Shown here piece by piece: positions 13,497 through 25,207 of a stretch of DNA of 64,000 bases (the stretch's first letter is position 1; each line of letters starts with the position of its first letter). Under the pieces are notes generated by a model, which was not told the DNA's origin, did no database searches, and was given only the letters and a program-made list of their open reading frames with translations. The position numbers were made by a program, and so were the translations under genes. Source of the stretch: Scylla paramamosain (Eukaryota > Arthropoda > Malacostraca > Decapoda > Portunidae); NCBI RefSeq assembly GCF_035594125.1, contig NC_087190.1, positions 6,606,501 to 6,670,500 of the forward strand, written 5' to 3'.

Positions 13497-15361
13497 GAAA
13501 ACACTACTAATACATGTTTTTGTACCCTATATGAGGAAAGGAAACGCGATTTCCAGAAAAGTGCCTTTTGAATGTTTATTGGCGTGCTAGGCACCAAAAC
13601 GCTAAAAAGCATGGAAAGCACCCTATAAAGGAAAACAAAACAACTTTACCATAAACGTGTGTTTTCATTATTTTGGACTTTCTTACGTACCGAAACGCTA
13701 AATCGCATGAAAAAAAAAAAACATGGAGAAATAATATCAAAAACAAATATTTCGAGTGTTTCTGAGTTAGTTGAGTAGAAAAACGCCAAAATGCATATAT
13801 AATATCTTAAATGGGAAAATGAAAAGATACTAAAATGTGTACTATTGGTGTTTTTTTTTTACTTATTAGATACGAAGTCGCTAAAATGCATGAATAACAC
13901 TCTATATGAAATAACATTACCAAAAACATAAATTTTCAGTGTTTTCACATTGTTATGAATCAAAACGCCATAATGCATGTAAAGCCCCCTATTTAGGGAA
14001 AGGAAACGAGATTTCAGAAACGTATCTAAAATGTGTTCTTCAGCGTGTTAGGCACAAAAATGCTAAAAAGCATACAGATCACCTGATATGGCAATACAAA
14101 ACAACATTAAGAAAACGTTTCTTTTGAGTGTCCTACTTACCAAAACGATAAAAAAAAACATAGAAAACATCTTTTATGGAGAAACAGAATAACATTACCA
14201 AAAACAAGTATTTTGAATGTTTTGTAAGATTGTTACGTAAAAAACGCCTAAATGAATCGAAAATAGCCTATATGGGAAAAATGAAGTCATTACGAGAAAC
14301 GTGTATTATGAGTGTTTTTGACCTTCTTAGTTTCAAAAGGGTAAAACGCATGAATAACACCCTATATGGAGAAATAGATATATGAAACGACATTAAAAAC
14401 GCATGAAAATACCCTATATAGAGAAACAGAATACATTTACCAAATACATGTATTTTGAGTGTCTTTGAGCGTATTATGTACAAAATCGCCTATCATCAAA
14501 CAAAACACCTTGCATATGGAAATGAAAGGACATTACGAGAAACGTTTGTTATGTTATTTTTTTTTTTACTTTCTTAAGTACCAAATCAGTAAAAAGCTTC
14601 AATAGTTCTCTGAAGAAAAAGAACAACCCTACCAAAAACGTGTATTTTATTACATTGATAATTACCAAAACGCCAACATGCATGTAAAGCAACCTATATG
14701 AAGAAACGAAACGAAATCACTAGAAACTTGTCTTTTGTTATTTTTTGAGGGTGTTAGGCACCAAATCAGTAAGAAGCAACGAAATCACCCTATAGGGGAA
14801 TACAAAACAACTTTACTAAAACGTGTCTTTAGAGTGTTCTTTTTAGGTTCTTACGAACTAAAATGTCAAAATACATGCAAACACCCTGTTACGTACCAAA
14901 GCACCAAAAAGACCCTATATGAGGAAATGAAAGGACATAACAAAAAACGTGTATTATGAGGTTTTTTTTTTTTTCTAGCTTCTTAGATACCAAAACGCTA
15001 AAATAATTGAGTAGCACACTGTATGGAGAAAGAGAAACAAATTACCAAAATCGTGTAATTTGAATGTTTTTTCACATTGTCAGGTAGCAAAACACCATAA
15101 TGCTTGCTCGCTATACGAGAAAATTTAACAATAATATAAGAAATATGTTTTTATGTGTTTTTCACATAAATGCTAAATAGCATGGAAAGCACCTTATATA
15201 CAAATGCAAAATAATAAGCATGTCTTTTAAGTGTTTTAAACTTTTTACGTACCAAAACGCTAAAACACGTGCAACAAACACGAATAACCTTACCAAATAG
15301 AAAAACCTTACCAAAAACGTGTATTTTGAGTCTTTTTGAGTCTGTAACGTACATCATATTA

Positions 15362-15461
15362 NNNNNNNNNNNNNNNNNNNNNNNNNNNNNNNNNNNNNNN
15401 NNNNNNNNNNNNNNNNNNNNNNNNNNNNNNNNNNNNNNNNNNNNNNNNNNNNNNNNNNNNN
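15362..15461. other. Assembly gap, exactly 100 N
   Basis: One hundred N between satellite and the LINE-rich region. A round 100 is commonly used for a gap of unknown size, so the satellite and everything to the right may not be truly adjacent. The 225 bp after the gap (15462-15686) are unique and unrecognised. Confidence 0.98.
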
Positions 15462-15686
15462 GTTTCCGAACTCTGATAACGGTATCAGTGTAATGAATTA
15501 TACATGATAAACTTAAATATGAGTTCCAGTAAACTTATTATATGTTACGCCTGAAACGTAGTAAGTAGTGTATTCAAATACATTGGTTATTTATAAATCA
15601 TGTTACAGATACCGCTGCCAGACGTATGAGTACAGTAGGGAGGGGGCATGGCCTCTTGAGATTCTGTCATCGTCCCAGGTTTAGGC

Positions 15687-16622
15687 AAGGTGCAAGCACG
15701 GAGGCAGAGTTTCGGAGAACAATAAGAGGGACCTCATCGTGTCCATAAGCCTTCCGAGGGTTTAGGCCAGCGAGGGCATGGAAAACATCATTGCGAAGAA
15801 TTTTTATAGATAGCATGAAGTAGTCTGAGGGTGGAGGAGAGGGAGGAACAAGCCCTGAATCATCCAAGGTAGCGTTTTTAGCAAAGGTTTGAGAGAAGAT
15901 TTCAGCTTTAGAGATAGATGTGATAGCAGTGGTGCTGCCATCTGGTAGAAATAAAGGAGGAAAAGAAGAAGAAGCAAAGTTATTGGAAATATTTTTGGCT
16001 AGATGCCAGAAGTCATGAGAGGAACTAGATCTTGAAAGATTTTGACACTCTGTTAATGAAGGAGTTTTTGGCTAGTTGGAGAACAGACTTGGCATGGTTC
16101 CGGGCAGAAATATAAAGTGCATGAGATTTTGGTGATGGAAGGCTTCAGTACCTTTTCTGGGTCACCTCTCTATCATGCATAGCACGAAAGGTATAAACCA
16201 TGATAGACCAAGGTTTGGAAGGTTTAAATCGAGAGAGAAAAGAGTGAGGAATGTACGTCCCCATGCCAGACACTATCACCTCTGTTATGCGCTCAGCACA
16301 CAAAGACGGGTCTCTGACACGGAAGCAGTAGTCATTCGAAGGAAAATCAGCAAAATACCTCCTCAGGTCCCCCCAACTAGCAGAGCCAAAACGCCAGAGG
16401 CACCTTCGCTTTGGGGATCCTGAGGAGGGATTGGAGCGATAGGACAAGATACAGATATGAGATTATGATCGGAGGAGCCCAACGGAGAAGAGAGGGTGAC
16501 AGCATAAGTAGGATTAGAGGTCAGGAAAAGGTCAAGAATGTTGAGCGTATCTCCAAGACGGTCAGGAATACGGAGGTAGGGTGTTGCACCACTCTAGGTC
16601 GTGGAGAATAGCAAAGTTGAAA
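15687..16622 (-). mobile_element. LINE J copy 1a, endonuclease end to RT start, decayed
   Basis: Read on the minus strand, the segment encodes the C-terminal endonuclease region, the linker (WSIMVYTFRAMHDREVTQKR region, 16145-16260) and the start of the reverse transcriptase ([14 protein letters not shown] near 15750). The ORF remnants 16145-16447 and 15667-15867 match the same parts of the better J copy at 53714-56524. Frameshifts break it. The next part of the RT is missing downstream: unique sequence begins below 15687. The segment joins copy 1b at about 16622 in a non-collinear order, so it is an independent or rearranged fragment. It is not functional. Confidence 0.85.
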
Positions 16623-17142
16623 GTCATGAAAAGATGTGGAAAAGTGCAAAGTTGGTATCATCCCAGCATAGGAGTGGATAGGACAAGAAGTTTGGTTTAG
16701 AAGATCATTAATGAATAATAAGAAGAGAGTGGGTGACAGGACAGAACCCTAAGGAACACCACTGTTAATAGATTTGAGGAGAAGAACAGTGACCGTCTAC
16801 CACAGCAGCAACCCAGAACATTCAGAAAGGAAACTTGAGATGAAGTTACAGAGAGAAGGATAGAAACCATAGGAGGGTAGTTTGGAAATCAAAGCTTTGT
16901 GCCAGACTCTATCAAAGGCTTTTAATATGTCCAAGGCAACTGCTGCTCAGTTTCACCAAAGTCTCTAAAAGAGGATGACCAAGACTCAGTATGTAAAAAG
17001 GAAATAGAAGACTACCAGTAGAGTGGCCCTGACTTGAACCTATACTGGCGATCAAGATTGAAGTGCTGTGAAGGGATGGATGCTAAGGACCTCCCTGTTG
17101 AGGACAGATTCAAAAACTTTAGATAGGCAAGAAATTAAAATA
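16623..17142 (-). mobile_element. LINE J copy 1b, RT palm fragment, decayed
   Basis: On the minus strand this covers RT fingers and palm: the FESILNRK-like region near 17110, the ISKAF box near 16920, the SGVPQGS region near 16755 and a damaged YADD region near 16665. In an intact J element this part lies downstream of copy 1a, but here it lies upstream of it on the coding strand. Pieces 1b and 1a are therefore permuted. Many indels; non-coding. Confidence 0.8.
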
Positions 17143-17994
17143 ACAGGCTTTGTTATCCTGAGAGAGTAGCTTAAGGCCGTACTTCTCAGCTTCATCTGCC
17201 AGCACTAGCAGTCACCTGGTGAAACTGGTGCCAGAGCAATCCTAAGACAGTGAGGAAGTCCTTAGCTTGAAAACCCAAAGCCCTACCAAGGCCAGTGATC
17301 ACCAGGGTATGCTAGTGTGAGTGGTCACCAGCACTAACATCTATTCCCGTTTGACGGGTAGTGCATCAGCAATGAGGAAAAATGCATGTGGTTCCTACCT
17401 CAAGAGTGCCACATCTGCTACAGTCACTGTGACAAGAAGTAAATAATAGCGCATAAGGAAAGAAGGGCTCCAGGTCACAGATGCTGACAGATGAGTTACA
17501 GGGGGTGTACATCACAACTTGGTCCTCCCCAAACCCATGCATGCCTCCCCAGTGTGGTCCTCCCTCCCACACATACACTCAACAGCTACAGCTGGTGAGC
17601 GTGCAGCGCGGGCGTGCAGGGGATCATCCCGTCTTGCCTCCTACCACTCAGTGAAGTAGCCCCAATCACTCTGAGCCTGTCCAGAGTCCACCAGGGCACT
17701 GAAGAGGCTCTGGAGCAGTTTGGAAGGGGATCACTGCATCGTTCATGTCTCAGATGCATGCTGGCTGCCTGACGTGCCTTGTCTGTCCAGCCACCAGACA
17801 CAATATGCCAAGATAACGTTCCCTAAAGGTGCTGTGCCAGAATTTGCACTGATTCAAAGGCCAGACTCCTACCATAGCAAGCCATCAATCAGGTCCCTTC
17901 TAGATGAGATTTACCTTTAGGATTAATGTTGAAGTATTTCCCCAATTTCACTGTACAGTATTTCTGCTTCAGTTAACTGCCTAAATAATAAACC

Positions 17995-17996
<2 letters not shown>
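17143..17996. other. Unique, relatively GC-rich sequence, no gene recognised
   Basis: About 850 bp with clearly higher GC than its surroundings, no tandem repeat and no mobile-element motif that I recognise. Short open frames exist on both strands (17366-17578 and 17586-17801 minus, 17720-17920 plus; 66-71 codons), without a recognisable domain. It could be host intergenic DNA, a UTR, or an unknown element. Confidence 0.5.

Positions 17997-18050
<54 letters not shown>
17997..18050. repeat. (TTA)n microsatellite
   Basis: About 17 units of TTA/ATT. The following roughly 500 bp (18051-18560) are AT-rich and unique, with a 21-bp A-run at about 18520-18540. No gene is visible there. Confidence 0.95.
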
Positions 18051-18051
<1 letters not shown>

Positions 18052-18569
18052 GATTACTATTATAATCTGTTAATACATAAATTTGTCCAGTGTTTAATCA
18101 CGTACAACAATGTACCTCAATATTATGTGGAAAAATTACCATTGAGTAAAACATTTGTTCCAGTACTAATCAGCAAAATACAAATAGTAACCTGTACAGC
18201 AAGGGAGAAAAATTATCATTGAATAAAATATTAATTTTTCACCAACAATTGATATGCATGATATGTCTTAATTATAGATCCTAAAATGAAAAGTCATAAA
18301 TTTCATCCTTAAACCATATGACATTTTAGCTCTATACAATAATTACATTTATTACAAATAATTTAAAACTAATGTAGCTTAAATGACCACCAGATATTTG
18401 CCTAATGTAGCCAGGTATAATCCTATCTTAACATAAGTTTTTAAATTTATCAATAGGTCTGATGCAACATAAGAACTGGAAAAAAAGACACATAAAATAT
18501 GTAAGAATTATCAGTTGTTCAAAAAAAAAAAAAAAAAAAAGACTTCTAGGTATCAACAATAACAAATAT

Positions 18570-20990
18570 GTAGCCCTTGACTTCTTAACTTCCAAAGTGG
18601 TTACATTCAGACCCTCTTCTCCTTTTGCAGAGATCTCCACTCTTGGAGACTTCAATGTTCCCCATCCTGCTTTGGCTTTCCTCTCCCTTCACCGACTATC
18701 CCAGTGTTCTATTTTCCACTCTGCTAACTTCCTCCACGACTCAGTTAAATTTGGTGCAACATCCTAGCCTTGTATTCCTGGATTGTCTTGGAGATATGCC
18801 CAACATTCTTGACCTTTTCCTCTGACCTTCTAATTCTTCTGCTTATGCTGCTCGCCCTTTTCTTCTCCGTTGGCCTTCCTCCAATCATAATCTCATATCT
18901 GCATCTTGTTCTATTTCACTCCAATCCCTTCTCCAGGGATCCCCCCAATGAAGGTGTGCCTCAAGCGTTTTACCTCTGCAAGTTATGGGGACATGAGGAG
19001 CGTACTTCTGCTGATTTTCCTTGGAATGACTACTGGCCTTCCATGTCAGAGACCTGTCACCAGGTGCTAAGTGAATAACAAAGGTGATAGTGTTCATCTG
19101 GCATGGAGGCGTACATTCCTCATTCTTTTTCTCAACCTAAACTCCTTCAAAACCTTGGTTTTAAATAACAGCTGGTTCTCAGCTATGCATCACATTCTCA
19201 AACTGATGGGTCGCGACCCAAAGGCAGAGTCATGGAGATCACCTTTGATGGGTCGCAGGGACAATAGGAAATATTTATCAAAGCTTTCAGTGTTTCAGTG
19301 TATTTCAGCTACTTAATTGAATTATTCTTCTTTAACCACAAATTACTTTTTGTTACAGTAGTGTCTATCTTCTCCCCCACCTCCCTCCTCCTGGGCTCCC
19401 ACGTAATGGTGTCTTTGACTGTTGTACATAAGTTGTAATGCATTATTTATTTTTTCTCCAAAATAAAGTGTATATATCATTGCATATTTTCTTTCTCTTT
19501 ACTTTACTCTGAGGTTGCGAAGGAATGCAAATGTCTCCAAATAGGGTTTGCTCATTTGAAAAAGTGCTGAGAACTACTGCTATATATGATAGAGAGGTGG
19601 CCCACAAAAGGTATTTCTGTTTTCCATCACCAGAATCTCTATGCAATTTATATTTCTGCCTGGAACTATGCCAGGGTCTGTTTCTCCAACAAGCCAAAAA
19701 CTCAATTGCACAGAAAGTGTCAAAAACCCTTTCCAAGATCTAACTCCCCTCGTGACTCTCAGTATCTAGCCAAAAATAACTCACAATAAATTTGCTTCTT
19801 CTTCTTTTCCTTCTTAATTTCAAACTGAGATAAAATCTCATCATATCACATCTATTTCTAAAGCTGAACTCTTCCTTCAAAAACTTTATGCTAAAAACTC
19901 TACTCCCTTGGACCACCCTGGACTTGTTCCTCCCTCTCCTCCACCCTCTGACTACTTCATGCTACCTACAAATTCTTTGCAATGATGTTTTCCATGATCT
20001 TGCTGGTCTAAACCCTCAGAAGGCTTATGGACCTGATGTAGTCCTTCCTTTGTTCTCCGAAACTGTGCTTCTGTGCTTGCACCTGTCGCATAGTCAAAGC
20101 TCTTCTAGCCTTGTCAGTCAACATCTAATTCTTCCTTCTTGCTGGAAATTTGCCTATATTCAGCCTGTTCTTAAAAAGGGTGACCTTGTCTCTAATCCCT
20201 CAAACTACTGTCCCCTATTGCTTTAATTTCACTGCATTTCTCCAAAGCCTTTTTTGAATCTGTATTCTCCAACAGAAAGATTCTTAAACATCTATCACTT
20301 CACAACCTTCTATCTGATCGCCAGTATGGGTCCTGTCAAGGCTGCTCTACTGATGATCTTCTGGCTTTCCTTACTGAGTCTTGGTCATCCTCTTTTAGAG
20401 ATTTTGGTGAAACTTTTTGTTGTTGGCCTGGACATATCAAAAGCTTTTTGACATAGTCTGGCACAAAGCTTCTTGATTTCCAAACTATCCTCCTACAGCT
20501 TCTATCCTTCTCTCTGTAACTTCATCTCAAGTTTCCTTTCTGACCTTTTTATTGCTGCTGTGGTAGACAGTCACTGTTCTTCTCCTAAATCTATTAACTG
20601 GTGTTCCTCAGGGTTCTGTCCTGTCACCGACTCTCTTCTTATTATTCATTAATGTGATCTTCTAAACCAAACTTCTTGTCCCCATTCACTTTTATGTGCT
20701 GATGACAGCCTAATCTCCCGCACTTTTTCACGTCTTTTCATAGATGTCCAAATCCCCTTCAGGAAAGTAAACATTTCACACAGGGAAGCCACAGAACAGT
20801 TTGACTTCTGATCTTTCTAAAGCTTTTGACTGTGGGGCAGAGCAAACTTGGTATTGTTTAATGCCTCATAAATTCGATTCCTCCATCTATCAACTCAACA
20901 CAACCTTCTCCAGACAACTATCCCCTCTTTCTTCAATGACACTCCAACCTGTCGTCCTCTTTTACACTGAACATCCTCTGTCTGTCCTTC

Positions 20991-20993
<3 letters not shown>
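18570..20993 (+). mobile_element. LINE J copy 2, segment 1 (endonuclease to RT), interrupted host copy
   Basis: The plus strand starts inside the endonuclease (DFLTSK-like at about 18577, then LGDFNV near 18645) and runs through the linker, RT fingers (LNPQKAYGPD at about 20010), palm (DISKAF at 20430), SGVPQGS-like and a frame-damaged ADD box near 20700. It stops after the ILxLSF region at 20993. The 5' end is truncated. Open frames such as 19888-20226 and 20254-20451 are pieces of one broken ORF. The copy continues at 24404 and again at 30376 beyond two later insertions, and it also contains a hAT-like MITE. It is the oldest layer of this nest. Confidence 0.88.
19191..19579. mobile_element. 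hAT-like MITE inserted in LINE J copy 2
   Basis: 389 bp with no similarity to LINE J interrupt it at a point where intact copies read GCTATACATGATAGAG. The flanks are CTATGCAT (19183-19190) and CTATATAT (19580-19587). Each differs by one base from the CTATACAT of other copies, as expected for an aged 8-bp target-site duplication. The left end CACATTCTCAAACTG runs into GGGTCGCGACCC. The right end, reversed, reads CAGTAGTTCTCAGCAC. CAG-TTCTCA termini and 8-bp duplications are typical of hAT elements. There is no transposase, so the element is non-autonomous. Confidence 0.8.
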
Positions 20994-21028
<35 letters not shown>

Positions 21029-24000
21029 AGGAAGGATACTGGCACAAGGGTAACAAAAATCTAATAAAAAAAAAATGCCCACTGAAATGCTGGGCCCCAG
21101 TGGCACAAAGCGAGTGGTCAAAAATTGGTGGAGAAACCCAAACCTCCCTCTTGAAGGAATTCAAGTCATAGGAAGGTAAGAAATACAGAAGCAGGCAAGG
21201 AGTTCCAGAGTTTATCAGAGAAAGGGATGAATGATTGAGAATACTGGTTAACTCTTGCGTTAGAGAGGTGGAGACAGTATAGGAGTGAAGGAAAGAGAAA
21301 GAAGAAAGCCCAGTGCAGCGAGGCCATGGAAGGAGGGGAGGCATGCAGTTAGCAAGATCAGGAAGAGCAGTTACACTGGCATGAAGAAAATAGCGGTAGA
21401 AGACAGCTAGAGATGCAACATTTGCGGCGGTGAGAGAGAGGTTGAAGACAGTCAGTTAGAGGGAGAAGGAGTTGATGAGACGAAAAGTTTTTGATTCCAC
21501 CCTGTCTAGAACAGTAGAAGGAGTGGAACCCCCAGACATGTGAAGCATAAATGGTACATGGACGGATAAGGCCCCTTGTACAGAGTTAGCAGCTTGGGGG
21601 GTGAGAAAAACTGGCGGAGACGTCTCAGAACACCCTAACTCTCATAGAAGCTGTTTTAGCTAGAGATGAAGACGTGAAGTTACTACCAGTTCAGATTATA
21701 AGTAAAGGACAGACCGAGGATGTTCAGTGTAGAAGAGGGGGACAGTTGAGTGTCATTGAAGAAGAGGGGATAGTTGGTCTGGAAGATTGTGTCGAGTTGA
21801 TAGATGGAGGAATTGAGTTTTTGAGGTATTGAACAAGCACAAGTTTGCTCTGGCCCCACCAGAGAAATTTTAGAAAGATCAGAAAGTCATGTTCTAGGTT
21901 TCCCTGCGTGATATGCTTACCTCCTGAAGGGTTCGACGTCTATGAAAAGACGTGGAAAAGTGCAGGGTGGTATCATCAGCATAGGAGTGGATAGGACAAG
22001 AAGTTTGGTTTAGAAGATCATTAATGAATAATAAGAAGAGAGTGGGTGACATTGGGACAGAACCCTGAGGAACACCACTGTTAATAGATTTAGGGAGAAG
22101 AACAGTGACCGTCTACCACAGCAGCAATAGAATGGTCAGAAAGGAAACTTGAGATGAAGTTACAGAGAGAAAGGATAGAAACCGTAGGAGGGTAGTTTGG
22201 AAATCAAAGTCTTTGTGCCAGACTCTATCAAAGGCTTTTGATATGTCCAAGGCAACAGCAAAAGTTTCACCAAAGTCTCTAAAAGAGGATGACCAAAGAC
22301 TCAGTAAGGAAAGTTAGAAGATCACCAGTAGAGGCGGCCTTGACGGAACCTATACTGGCGAGTCAGATAGAAGGTTGTGAAGTGATAGAGGCTTAAAAAT
22401 CTTCCTGTTGAGGATAGATTCAAAAACTTTAGATAAGCAGGGAAATTAAAGCAATAGGACGGTAGTTTGAGGGATTGTGGAGCGGTCACCTCTTTTAGGA
22501 ACAGGTTGAATGTAGGCAAACTTCCAGCAAGAAGGAAAGCGTAGATGTTGACAGACAGAGCTGAAAGAAGAGTTTGACTAGGCAAGGTGCAAGCACGGAG
22601 GCACAAGCCTCGGAGAACAATAGGGAGGGACCCCATCAGGGTCCATAAGCCCTTCTGAGGGTTTAGGCTAGCGAGGGCATGGAAAACATCATTATGAAGA
22701 ATTTTAATACGAGGTATGAAGTAGTCAGAGGGTGGGAGGAGAGAGAGGGAGGAACAAGCCCAGAATCATCCAAGGTAGAGTTTTTAGCAAAGGTTTGAGC
22801 AAAGAAACTCAGCTTTAGAAATAGATGTGATAGCAGTGGTGCCATCTGGATTTGAAGTAGAGTGAGGAAAGAAGAAGAAGCAAAGTTATTGGAGATATTT
22901 TTGGCTAGATGTGCCAGAAATCACGAGGGGAGTTAGATCTTTGAGAAGGTTTTGACATTTTCTGTTAATGAAGGAGTTTTTGGCTAGTTGGAGAACAGAC
23001 TCTGGCATGGTTCCGGGCAGAAATATAAAGTGCATGAGATTCTGGTGAAGGAAGGCTTAGAGTACCTTTTGTGGGCCACCTCTCTATCATGTATAGCACG
23101 AGAACAAGCTGTGTTAAACCAAGGTTTTAGAAGATTTAGGACGAGAAAAAGAGTGAGGAATGTACGCCTCCATGCCAGACACTATCACCTCTGTTATGCG
23201 CTCAGCACACAAAGACGGGTCTCTGACACGGAAGCAGTAGTCATTCCAAGGAAAATCAGCAAAATACCGGCCTCCAGGTCCCCCCAACTAGCAGAGGCAA
23301 AACGCCAGAGGCACCTTCTGCTTAGGGGGATCCTGAGGAGGGATTGAGTGATAGGACAAGATAAAGATATGAGATTGTGATCGGAGGAGCCCAACGGAGA
23401 AGAAAGGGGTGACAGCATAAGCAGAAGGATTAGAGGTCAGGAAAAGGTCAAAGAATGTTGGGCGTATCTCCAAGACGGTCAGGAATACGAGTAGGGTGTT
23501 GCACCAATTGCTCTAGGTCATGGAGGATAGCAAAGTTGTAGGCTAGTTCACCCAGGATGGTCAGTGAAGGGAGAGGAAAGCCAAAGCTGGTGGTGAACAT
23601 TGAAGTCTCCAAGAATGTGAGATCTTCTGCAAAAGGGAAGAGGGTCAGAATGTGCTCCACTTTTGGAAGTTAAGTAGTCAAAGAATTTCTTATAGTCAGA
23701 GGAGTTAGGAGAGACGTATACAGCACAGATAAATTTAGTATGAGAATGACTCTGTAGTCGTAGCCAGATGGTGGAAAACTTCGGAAGATTCAAGAGCGTG
23801 GGCACGAGAGCAGGTTAAGTCATTGCGCACATAAACGCAGCATCCAGCTTTGGATCGAAAATGAGGATAGAGAAAGTAGGAGAGGGGGAACAGAAAAGGG
23901 GCTGCTGTCAGTTGCCTCAGACAATCCTGAGTTTCAGTGAGGTGAAAGATGAGGTTTAGAAGAGGAGAGGTGGTGTTCTACAGATTGAAAATTAGATCTT

Positions 24001-24394
24001 AGACCGCGAATGTTGCAGAAGTTAATGAAGAAAAAGTTGGGGGGGGTGTCAAGACACTTAGGGTCGTCGACGGAAAGGCAGTCCGACCTGGGGACATTTA
24101 TGGTCCCCTCCCCTTGTAGATGGGGACCTCCGAGGCTGGTGTAGGGAGTCGCCATGATTTTAAAATTTTTTGATTGAAGGGTGTGTGTGTTATTAGGTGC
24201 TTGTAGTTTTGTGTGGAGGAAGAGAGTTGTCTTTAGAGGAGCAGGCTGTAAAGACTACCCCCTTGTGTTGTGAGACACAAAGGGAAACGTTCAGTGGAGG
24301 TCACAGCTGGGTTTAATGATAAGTTCACAGCACCCCTGAATTCAGTGCTTTAGACCTCACTGGGAGTAATTATCGTTTCGGCAGGTGTCTACTG
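20994..24394 (-). mobile_element. LINE J copy 3, near full length (about 3.4 kb), minus strand
   Basis: The 3' end is at 20994-21024 (T-run on plus, so an A-tail), followed by the reversed 3' UTR string ATGTAGGAAGG. Going up the minus strand: C-terminal region (20995-21344), YADD box near 21975, RT palm, RT start (22663-22845), linker (22900-23400), and endonuclease with DFNVHH (about 23590), NIRGLRSNFQ (about 23990) and the ORF start ATG at about 24155 (context AAAATCATGGCG). About 240 bp of 5' UTR end near 24394, where CAGTAGACACC aligns with the start of another J copy at 45293. One ORF of about 1000 codons would fill the element, with no ORF1. Several frameshifts inactivate it. It sits inside J copy 2. 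Confidence 0.88.
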
Positions 24395-24403
24395 CCTCCT
24401 CCT

Positions 24404-24773
24404 CCTTATAATCTGAACTGGAAACTTCACGTCTCATCTCTAGCTAAAACAGCTTCTACGAAGTTAGACAATCTGAGACGTCTCCGCCAGTTTTTCTCAC
24501 CACCTCAGATGCTAACTCTGTACAAGGGCCTTATCTATCCATGTATGGAGTATGCTTCACATGTCTGAGGGGTTCACTCATACAGCTCTTCTAGACAGGG
24601 TGGAATCAAAAGCTTCTCGTCTCATCAACTCCTCTCCTCTAACTGACTGTCATTCAGCCTCCCTCTCATTGGGCCGCAGTGTTGTATCTCTAGGCTGTCT
24701 TCTACTGCTATTTTCATGCTAACTGCTCTTCTGATCTTGCTTAACTGCAAGATCCTCCCGCAGCCTTGCTGCA
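24404..24773 (+). mobile_element. LINE J copy 2, segment 2 (C-terminal region)
   Basis: The sequence resumes exactly where segment 1 stopped: CTTATAATCTGAACTGGAAA (the YNLNWK codons), then [18 protein letters not shown] and the conserved C-terminal LINSSP region, and ends at GCTGCACAA (24773). In other J copies the next bases are GACTTTCTTC, which reappear at about 30378. It is therefore split again by the CR1-type element. Confidence 0.88.
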
Positions 24774-25207
24774 CAATAATAATAATAATAATAATAAATT
24801 GTTTATTCCATGAAACATGGTTATTCATTTGATCATACACAAGTACAAGTAAAATAAGAAAGCAAATGTAGCTACATCATCAACTTAGCGTAAGGCCATA
24901 ATTACAAATGCTAAAATGATGAGATAAAATCTACGAGAAAAACTATAAAATACTATAAAATAATACCTAAAATAAAGCCTAAAACTAAAATAAGACTAGA
25001 AACAAAATTAAAATATTGGAGAAATGTTAAAATATGAAATCTAGCTAGATAGTGTAAAAAATAAATACAAATGGTGGAGACCTAATTCAACACATTTAAC
25101 AGTAGATTTCTAAGACTAGATTTGAAACTGTGTAGGCTTCCGGAGGTGTGGTAATATAGTGAGGGAGCTCATTCCATAACTTGGGCCCACACACCTTAGT
25201 GGCCCTG

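Noticed and set aside
20895..21344. 149-codon minus frame as an independent gene
   Set aside because: It is the C-terminal end of LINE J copy 3 read through its A-tail (the Lys run) into the J copy 2 antisense strand.
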